DNA of 5,051 nt from CAYSHJ01 sp964589725. Lineage in GTDB: Bacteria; Planctomycetota; Planctomycetia; Planctomycetales; Planctomycetaceae. Within the stretch, counting starts at the first letter, position 1. Each line of letters opens with the position of its first letter. A program made the translations under genes and the position numbers. The notes below the pieces were generated by a model. The model was not told the DNA's origin. It ran no database searches and saw nothing but the letters and a program-made list of their open reading frames with translations. Below, in pieces: positions 1 to 5,051 of the stretch. The stretch lies in assembly GCA_964589725.1 (NCBI GenBank), contig CAZPUJ010000453.1, positions 1 to 5,051 of the forward strand, in the 5' to 3' direction.

Positions 1-729
1 ACCAGCGTCGGAGTCCTGTGAAGCGGCTCCGTGAGCACGTGCCAAACCCAGATCTAAAATCTTGATGACACTTTGCTTGGTCGCGAACAGATTGCTCGGC
101 TTGATGTCGCGATGCACCAACCCGTGCTGATGCGCGTGAGCCAGCCCGACCGCCGCCTGCCGGATCATCTCGCACGCTTCAATGACCGAGCGCGGGCCAC
201 GCTCCTTGACCAGCACGGACAAGTCGCGGCCTTCGACGTATTCCATGACCAAGAAGTGCGTGCCTTGGAACTCGCCGGCGTCCATCGCTCGCACAATGTG
301 CGGATGATCGAGCGCGCCGACCGCTTCCATCTCGCGCTCGAACCGCGACACCAACATCGACGACCGCGAGAACTCCGGCGGCAAGACCTTCACCGCCACC
401 GTCTTCTTCAGCTTCGTGTGCCGGGCTTCAAAGACCGCCCCCATGCCGCCTTCGCCGAGCTTCCGCACAATCTGATACGGGCCGACCAGCGAACCCGCCG
501 TGACTTCGTTCGGCCGCCAGTGGGCGAGCCCCTCGGAGTTGTCCCCCGATTCGGAAAATGTCTTGTGATGAGACGTCCGTGCGTCGGTTTCTATCGAGGC
601 CGCCTCTTCGGGGGTTGGCGCACCATCGTCACCGACGACCGGATCTGTCGCCGACGGCAACGCCGACCCGGACGGCGAAACACCACCACGATGCTCGAAT
701 CGGTCAGAATCCGACGGCGATCCAGACAT
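1..729 (-). CDS. Serine/threonine protein kinase, Hanks type (PknB-like), N-terminal part, runs off the left edge
   Basis: A eukaryote-like kinase that would transfer phosphate from ATP to Ser/Thr of partner proteins. The 243 visible residues start at ATG 729-727, the first start after an in-frame TGA (735-733), with AAGGGG seven bases upstream. Residues 1-80 form a Ser/Pro/Asp/Glu-rich, probably disordered tail. The catalytic domain begins near residue 84 (GPYQIVRKLGEGGMGAVFEA): glycine-rich loop GEGGMG 92-97, VAVK lysine K114, probable helix C glutamate E133, hinge region LVMEYVEG, catalytic loop HRDIKPSN 206-213 with D208, and DLG 226-228 in place of DFG. All key catalytic residues up to the metal-binding aspartate are present, so it looks active. 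The activation segment, C-lobe and anything beyond lie outside the window; planctomycete relatives often carry a membrane segment and sensor repeats there, but that cannot be seen. It lies 99 bp downstream of the isomerase-like gene on the same strand and could be co-transcribed. The substrate is unknown. Confidence 0.95.
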   Translation of the reverse strand, partial: MSGSPSDSDRFEHRGGVSPSGSALPSATDPVVGDDGAPTPEEAASIETDARTSHHKTFSESGDNSEGLAHWRPNEVTAGSLVGPYQIVRKLGEGGMGAVFEARHTKLKKTVAVKVLPPEFSRSSMLVSRFEREMEAVGALDHPHIVRAMDAGEFQGTHFLVMEYVEGRDLSVLVKERGPRSVIEACEMIRQAAVGLAHAHQHGLVHRDIKPSNLFATKQSVIKILDLGLARAHGAASQDSDAG

Positions 730-736
730 CGGTCAG

Positions 737-742
737 CCCCTT
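737..742 (-). promoter_or_regulatory. Ribosome binding site of the kinase gene
   Basis: On the minus strand AAGGGG stands seven bases before ATG 729-727. Together with the in-frame TGA just upstream, it fixes the kinase start. Confidence 0.55.
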
Positions 743-828
743 CGGTCCCCTCTAAACCACGCATCAGCTCGGACTGCGGCACCGCTGCCAACCGACCGTC
801 CGAGGAATCACCGTCGAACGCCAGTCGA

Positions 829-2115
<1,287 letters not shown>

Positions 2116-2125
2116 TCGGATCAGA

Positions 2126-2131
2126 TCCCCT
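2126..2131 (-). promoter_or_regulatory. Likely ribosome binding site of the isomerase-like gene, inside a short palindrome
   Basis: AGGGGA on the minus strand lies ten bases before ATG 2115-2113, rather long spacing but the only candidate. It overlaps the perfect inverted repeat GGATC-A-GATCC at 2118-2128. The one-base centre is too short for a hairpin, so any role for the palindrome would be as a DNA site. Confidence 0.4.
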
Positions 2132-2189
2132 TTTTTGGTTCAGCGTGAAAGGGAGTAAGACTGGGCCGATCCTCGTTCCGCATGTGTCG

Positions 2190-2219
2190 ATCATACGGGT
2201 GTCCGGGTTGGTGGGCGAA
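2190..2219 (-). promoter_or_regulatory. Possible sigma-70-type promoter for the isomerase-like gene
   Basis: On the minus strand TATGAT (2195-2190) matches five of six bases of the -10 consensus, and TTCGCC (2219-2214) is a weak -35, with an 18-base spacer. Transcription would begin about 70 bases before the start codon at 2115. The weak -35 keeps this tentative. Confidence 0.3.
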
Positions 2220-2281
2220 TGACTCGTGGTGGTTGGTCAACAACAGGTCTCTGCGACACCCATTGATCAGCAGGCTTTACG

Positions 2282-2303
2282 CCATTGTTCAACCATTGTT
2301 CAA
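2282..2303. repeat. Perfect tandem duplication of an 11-bp unit
   Basis: CCATTGTTCAA occurs twice with no gap (2282-2292 and 2293-2303). Eleven bases is close to one helical turn, so the copies face the same side of the DNA, as in some tandem activator or repressor sites. It lies about 170 bp upstream of the isomerase-like start and about 330 bp upstream of the plus-strand gene. A chance slippage duplication is equally possible. Confidence 0.5.
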
Positions 2304-2506
2304 TCTGTGACACAGCACGCTCACTCAGGAGGACACGACCGCATCGAGTGCACCGAACGACATGGCAATATGACGATTCGCAACCGTGGTCCTGATTGTC
2401 TCGACGTTCGCTTCGAGCGGCTTCTCACCAACAAACTTGTGAAAGATCTTACCAAATCTACGTCGGTGACGATTTTCCGAAAGCGACTTTGCAGAACGAC
2501 TCCTCT

Positions 2507-2530
2507 CGGCATACGGCTTGCTCCGTGCCG
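2507..2530. other. Imperfect hairpin in the intergenic region
   Basis: CGGC (2507-2510) pairs with GCCG (2527-2530) and ACGG (2513-2516) pairs with CCGT (2523-2526), leaving a two-base AT bulge and a six-base loop. No T-tract follows on either strand, so it is not an obvious intrinsic terminator. It lies about 100 bp upstream of the 152-residue gene and could be leader structure or chance. Confidence 0.3.
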
Positions 2531-2630
2531 TCGGCGACTTTGGAGTCACCAACAGAGTTGAGTTGCGCGACACCTTGGCATCCGACGCTTTATAGGTTGG
2601 GCTGCCGCACCACACGGAACAGAGCGTGCC

Positions 2631-3089
2631 ATGTCACGAGAAGACCTCAGGTCAAGCTTCGATCAAACCGGGACCAATACGCCGCGCTGGATCCACCGGT
2701 TTACGAATCTCGTCATTCGTTCGCTGCACGCCGCGGAATCACTCGCGCCCGTGGGTTGTCACGTCCACCTCAACGCCGAGGCAGAGCGACCGCAGTGGGA
2801 AGTGACGCTGTTCATTGCCAGCACGGAAATTCTGGGCGGACCACGCGATGGCCAAGTGGGACTCTCCCGGTTCATGCTCAACCTGCACGACCTGATGTTG
2901 GTCTTCGATTCCACCGACAGCTTCTATTGGCAAGCTCAACCGATGGCGGAGGACGACGACCTGGGCTCGCACATCGGTGTCGAAGGACAATTCGAAGGAC
3001 AGTCCGTGTGGCTCCGAATGACGGCGGAACCACCAGTTCAGTTTCAATGCGGACGTGAGGTGGATCTGTCCCTCAATGACGGCTGGTGA
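2631..3089 (+). CDS. Hypothetical protein, 152 residues
   Basis: I do not recognise a family. The protein is soluble and acidic, with no signal peptide and no hydrophobic segment long enough to cross a membrane. It is probably mixed alpha/beta: an amphipathic stretch HRFTNLVIRSLHAAESL (22-38) is followed by alternating strand-like segments such as WEVTLFIASTEIL (56-68), LHDLMLVFDS (85-94), SFYWQAQP (97-104) and SVWLRMTAE (125-133). An acidic run EDDD at 107-110 falls in a probable loop. The start is the first ATG after an in-frame TGA (2559-2561), with no other ATG, GTG or TTG between. Only a weak AGAG (2621-2624) serves as ribosome binding site. Residue composition is that of a normal protein, unlike the Arg-rich overlapping frames, which argues for a real gene. 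It is convergent with the DUF1080 gene (91 bp between stops) and apparently monocistronic. Confidence 0.75.
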   Translation: MSREDLRSSFDQTGTNTPRWIHRFTNLVIRSLHAAESLAPVGCHVHLNAEAERPQWEVTLFIASTEILGGPRDGQVGLSRFMLNLHDLMLVFDSTDSFYWQAQPMAEDDDLGSHIGVEGQFEGQSVWLRMTAEPPVQFQCGREVDLSLNDGW

Positions 3090-3180
3090 TCGATGGAATG
3101 GATGCGAGACAAGTCAGTGACTTTCAGACAAGACGATCCCTCGCCATTTCTACACGCCGCCGCGTACTCGAGTCTGGTTC

Positions 3181-4557
3181 TCACTTCCGTAGCAATTCGC
3201 GGACGTAGATGTTCTTGAAGTACAGCGTGTTGCCGTGGTTCTGCAGCTCGATCGGGCCAGTTTCGTAGCACGGCTTGTCGCGTTCCCAGTAGTTCTCCAG
3301 CGTGACGTTGTTGACAACCAGCTTGCCGTTGAGCGTGATCGTCACCTTGTCGCCGACCATGCGGATGAAGAACGTGTTCCAGTGACCGACGGGGTTGTCG
3401 GCCTTCACGTCCGGGAAGCGCGGGTTCTTCTGGTTGTTCCACAAACTGCCCGAACCTTTGTCGGCTCCGTTCGGCCGTTGAGCTTCATCGTCAGGATCCC
3501 AGATTTGGACTTGGGGCGTACCGCGGAGATACAGACCGCTGTCCCCCTTCTTTTCGATCTTCCAATCGCAGTACAGCTCGAAGTCGCCGTAATCCTTGGC
3601 CGTGCAGAGATTCTGCCCCTTGCCGTCGAAGACCAGCACACCGTTCTCGGCACGCCAGTGAGCCTTCATGCTCTCATCGGCTTTCTTTTGTTCTTCGGCG
3701 ATTTGTTCGGCGGTCATCGCCTGTCGCTCTTTGATGTTCTTCACCAGTCCTTTCCAGCCAGTCAGGTCTTTGCCGTTGAAGAGCGCCGTGAAGCCTTCGG
3801 GCGGTGAGTTGTCCGGCCGTTCGGCTTTCTTTCCAGTTGGTTGAGCTTGCTGGTCCACAACCGCGACTTCTTTCGATTCGATCTTCGTACCGAACAAGAA
3901 CACGTCGTCGAAGTTCCCGGTGTCGTCGAACGAACCAACGCCCACCTGGCCCCACTTGAACGTCGAATCCGTCGCGGTCATGACCGGTTCGGCCATGTTG
4001 TCGAAGAAGACCTGAATCGATCCGCTCTTCACGTCGCGCACCACTCGAGCGTGATGCCAATTGTCGGTCCAATTCGTGCCCGAACTGGTCTTCGTCGAAA
4101 TCTTCTTCCGCGGCTCGGCGTTGACGATAAAGATTTGATTGGCGTGATTGTCGGTCTGTTTGCCGAGATGCACGTAATACAGATGCGATGGGTCTTGGTA
4201 GCCGAAGAACAAACACAGATCGCGATGGCCGTAGTCGGGAATCGTCGATTGCAGCTTCACGTCCAGTAGGAAGTCGCTGACGACGATGTCTTTGATCAAC
4301 GCACGGTTGTACGGCGACCGTACTGGCGGTTCGTAGTTGCTCTTCTTTTGGAACTGACTGAAGACTTTCCCTTTGTCCGTCACAAGGATCTTCCACGCGG
4401 TGGGATCGGTTGTCGTCCAGCGATCGGAATTGCCGGACTCAAAGTCGTCCACGAACAACCGCGGCAAATCCGTGATCCCTTTGGGAGCCTCCGCCGCCTC
4501 CACGAAAGCTGTCATTCCGACGAACGCCAAACCGAGCAACCAAGCAAAGCGTCTCAT
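3181..4557 (-). CDS. Exported two-module protein: concanavalin A-like domain plus DUF1080 (3-keto-disaccharide hydrolase)
   Basis: A 458-residue secreted protein. Residues 1-24 form a signal peptide: basic MRR, a hydrophobic core LLGLAFVGMTAFV, and AxA cleavage sites around VEA/AEA. Residues 33-226 resemble a concanavalin A/LamG-like jelly roll (DDFESG...DRWTTTDPTAWK, LCLFFGYQDPSHLYYVHLG, NWHHARVVRD, WGQVGVGSFDDTGNFDDVFLFG). A polar linker spans about 227-253. Residues 254-458 are a DUF1080 module (PF06439): EGFTALFNGKDLTGWKG, a charged helical insert 272-299, NGVLVFDG, FELYCDWKI, GDSGLYLRG, a WNTFFIRM...VTITLNGKLV strand pair, and GPIELQNHG...FKNIYVREL to the C-terminus. DUF1080 members include hydrolases of 3-keto-glycosides; most planctomycete copies are untested. 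The N-terminal module may bind glycans, which is inference. The start at 4557 is chosen because AAAGGA lies six bases upstream and a signal peptide begins there; the frame is open to 4827 only because of a transposase relic. No terminator is visible in the 91 bp after the stop. Confidence 0.92.
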   Translation of the reverse strand: MRRFAWLLGLAFVGMTAFVEAAEAPKGITDLPRLFVDDFESGNSDRWTTTDPTAWKILVTDKGKVFSQFQKKSNYEPPVRSPYNRALIKDIVVSDFLLDVKLQSTIPDYGHRDLCLFFGYQDPSHLYYVHLGKQTDNHANQIFIVNAEPRKKISTKTSSGTNWTDNWHHARVVRDVKSGSIQVFFDNMAEPVMTATDSTFKWGQVGVGSFDDTGNFDDVFLFGTKIESKEVAVVDQQAQPTGKKAERPDNSPPEGFTALFNGKDLTGWKGLVKNIKERQAMTAEQIAEEQKKADESMKAHWRAENGVLVFDGKGQNLCTAKDYGDFELYCDWKIEKKGDSGLYLRGTPQVQIWDPDDEAQRPNGADKGSGSLWNNQKNPRFPDVKADNPVGHWNTFFIRMVGDKVTITLNGKLVVNNVTLENYWERDKPCYETGPIELQNHGNTLYFKNIYVRELLRK

Positions 4558-4563
4558 GGGTGT

Positions 4564-4569
4564 TCCTTT
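4564..4569 (-). promoter_or_regulatory. Ribosome binding site deciding the start of the DUF1080 gene
   Basis: AAAGGA on the minus strand is six bases before ATG 4557-4555. It supports this start over ATG 4572 (only five codons earlier and overlapping the site) and over ATG 4827 inside the transposase relic. Confidence 0.65.
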
Positions 4570-4597
4570 CATCGAATCCGCCGAGGAGAGATTGTTG

Positions 4598-4607
4598 GCA
4601 ACGTTGC
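4598..4607. promoter_or_regulatory. 10-bp perfect palindrome in the leader of the DUF1080 gene
   Basis: GCAACGTTGC is perfectly self-complementary and lies 40 bases upstream of the DUF1080 start codon. It could be a small operator half-site pair, but a site this short is not rare and no second copy was noticed. Confidence 0.2.
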
Positions 4608-4639
4608 GATAGCGTGACCGGCTCGCCCGCGGATGACAA

Positions 4640-4667
4640 GTGACGGCACGATTGATCGCCGAGTCAC
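4640..4667. repeat. Imperfect hairpin next to the end of the transposase relic
   Basis: GTGAC-GGC (4640-4647) pairs with GCC-GA-GTCAC (4658-4667): eight pairs with a two-base GA bulge on one arm and a ten-base loop; A4639 and T4668 extend it by one pair. A second small hairpin, CACT-CCCGA-AGTG, overlaps at 4665-4677. Bulged hairpins are the shape of REP elements that such transposases recognise, but no second copy of the sequence is present here, so the REP identity is a guess. Confidence 0.3.
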
Positions 4668-4671
4668 TCCC

Positions 4672-4842
4672 GAAGTGCCAGCGATTCGGCATCAGACAAT
4701 GCGCGTGCGCTCGCATCTCCACACGGTCGAGCGCTTCGCTCAAGACTCGCTTGAAAGCCGCGAAGTCTTCCGGCCTCTCGAAAATCGTCGCACGAGCATT
4801 CGCCCGATTGAGAACCTGAAAGACCATCCCACCGTCATCTGC
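4672..4842 (-). pseudogene. Decayed N-terminal fragment of a REP-associated tyrosine transposase (RAYT, IS200-like Y1 family)
   Basis: The minus frame from 4842 reads ADDGGMVFQVLNRANARATIFERPEDFAAFKRVLSEALDRV...CLMPNRWHF, split here for length; it matches the N-terminal part of single-copy Y1 (IS200-like) transposases of bacterial genomes, typically GGxVFHVLNRA...CLMPNHWH. Intact RAYTs are single-strand DNA endonucleases linked to REP hairpins. Three signs of decay: no start codon or N-terminal 10-15 residues before the matching region (in-frame TGA at 4845-4843); the HWH metal site reads RWH, from a CGC codon (4683-4681) one transition away from CAC; and similarity stops right after it, so the catalytic tyrosine region is missing. 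The fragment begins 14 bp after the stop of the EF-hand gene and lies upstream of the DUF1080 gene. By chance its frame stays open into that gene. Confidence 0.8.
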
Positions 4843-4856
4843 TCACTTGGCTCGTC

Positions 4857-5051
4857 CTAGATCTCGCCCGGATCGATGACCCCGTTTTGGTTGTCATCGT
4901 GCCACTGACTCAACCAGTAAGCGAGGTCCGATTCAAACCGAGTCGACGTCCCTTGGTTGGCCACCACGGTCGAGCTGGCACTGCTGCCAGCGACGGCAAC
5001 ACCGGAAGAGAGGCTGGCGGCCGCGGCCCCGCTCGATCCATCGTCGTTGAC
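4857..5051 (-). CDS. C-terminal end of a protein with an EF-hand calcium loop, runs off the right edge
   Basis: The last 64 residues and TAG stop (4859-4857) of a gene whose start lies beyond the window. The visible part opens with a low-complexity Ala/Ser/Gly/Val segment (SSGAAAASLSSGVAVAGSSASS), then a short helix-like stretch FESDLAYWLSQWHD, and ends in DDNQNGVIDPGE followed by a terminal Ile. That is a complete EF-hand loop with D1, N3, N5, G6, I8, D9 and E12, preceded by a plausible entering helix, so calcium binding is likely. Single terminal EF-hands or dockerin-like repeats are common at the ends of large exported planctomycete proteins; whether this is one cannot be told. The reading frame is clear, but with no start in view the size and function are unknown. 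Confidence 0.75.
   Translation of the reverse strand, partial: VNDDGSSGAAAASLSSGVAVAGSSASSTVVANQGTSTRFESDLAYWLSQWHDDNQNGVIDPGEI

Larger units (their letters stand above)
2116..2630. other. 515-bp intergenic stretch without a convincing gene
   Basis: This stretch separates the divergently transcribed isomerase-like gene (minus) and the 152-residue gene (plus), so it should hold both promoters. It contains the possible isomerase promoter, an 11-bp tandem repeat (2282-2303), an AGGAGGA motif at 2327-2333 with no sensible start codon at the right distance, and an imperfect hairpin at 2507-2530. One minus-strand frame stays open from GTG 2615 to TGA 2325 (96 residues, ending FGALDAVVSS). It has no ribosome binding site, and I recognise no family. 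In the plus direction, three frames are each open for parts of the region, none with clear coding character. No tRNA-like fold or terminal inverted repeats were seen. Confidence 0.6.

Noticed and set aside
46..54. DLG in place of DFG in the kinase taken as a sign of inactivity
   Set aside because: The Asp is intact, DLG is common in bacterial and planctomycete Hanks kinases, and the other catalytic residues are present.
2396..3058. 220-codon plus-strand frame over the 152-residue gene
   Set aside because: The translation is Arg/Thr/Pro-rich without structure-like pattern, while the overlapping frame at 2631-3089 reads as a normal protein.
3111..3123. Possible terminator AAGTC-AGT-GACTT between convergent genes
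   Set aside because: Only five pairs with a three-base loop and no T-run on either side; too weak to call an intrinsic terminator.
3661..3744. Charged helical insert in the DUF1080 domain as a novel fusion
   Set aside because: From memory, many planctomycete DUF1080 proteins carry a similar charged insert between GWKG and the next strand, so it appears to be a subfamily trait.
3235..3807. Plus-strand frames antisense to the DUF1080 gene (also 3841-4269)
   Set aside because: They are antisense to a gene with signal peptide and recognised domains, with no own ribosome binding site or family resemblance.
4610..4646. Promoter for the DUF1080 gene based on TTGTCA on the minus strand
   Set aside because: TTGTCA is a fair -35, but no good -10 lies 16-18 bases downstream; the nearest TATC-like sequence is 22 bases away.

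Overview
The window looks like ordinary chromosomal DNA from a member of the Planctomycetota. The evidence is a Hanks-type Ser/Thr kinase of the planctomycete style (DLG in place of DFG, with a Ser/Pro/acidic N-terminal tail), a secreted two-module protein ending in a DUF1080 (3-keto-disaccharide hydrolase) domain, a REP-associated (IS200-like) transposase fragment, an EF-hand C-terminus, and moderately high GC with wide spacing between genes. This assignment rests on protein style, not on a marker gene.

Layout from left to right. (1) 1-729, minus: N-terminal 243 residues of a Ser/Thr protein kinase, cut by the left edge. (2) 829-2115, minus: a complete 428-residue member of the uronate isomerase (UxaC) family, 99 bp upstream of the kinase on the same strand; it keeps the metal-binding HxH but differs from canonical UxaC at other conserved active-site positions. 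(3) 2116-2630: a 515-bp stretch without a convincing gene, holding a possible promoter for the isomerase, an 11-bp tandem duplication, an imperfect hairpin and a doubtful minus-strand ORF. (4) 2631-3089, plus: a 152-residue soluble protein of unknown function. (5) 3181-4557, minus: a 458-residue exported protein with a signal peptide, an N-terminal concanavalin A-like module and a C-terminal DUF1080 module, convergent with gene 4. (6) 4672-4842, minus: a decayed N-terminal piece of a REP-associated transposase that happens to be in frame with gene 5. (7) 4857-5051, minus: the last 64 residues of a protein ending in a perfect EF-hand calcium loop, cut by the right edge.

The DUF1080 protein and the uronate isomerase-like protein both fit a carbohydrate-degrading lifestyle. 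No cluster of dedicated sugar genes is visible, and nothing shows that these genes work as one pathway. I see no tRNA, rRNA, CRISPR array or intact mobile element. I did not find a convincing new biological system. The most useful observations are the transposase relic that would mislead start calling of the DUF1080 gene, and the altered active site of the isomerase-like protein.
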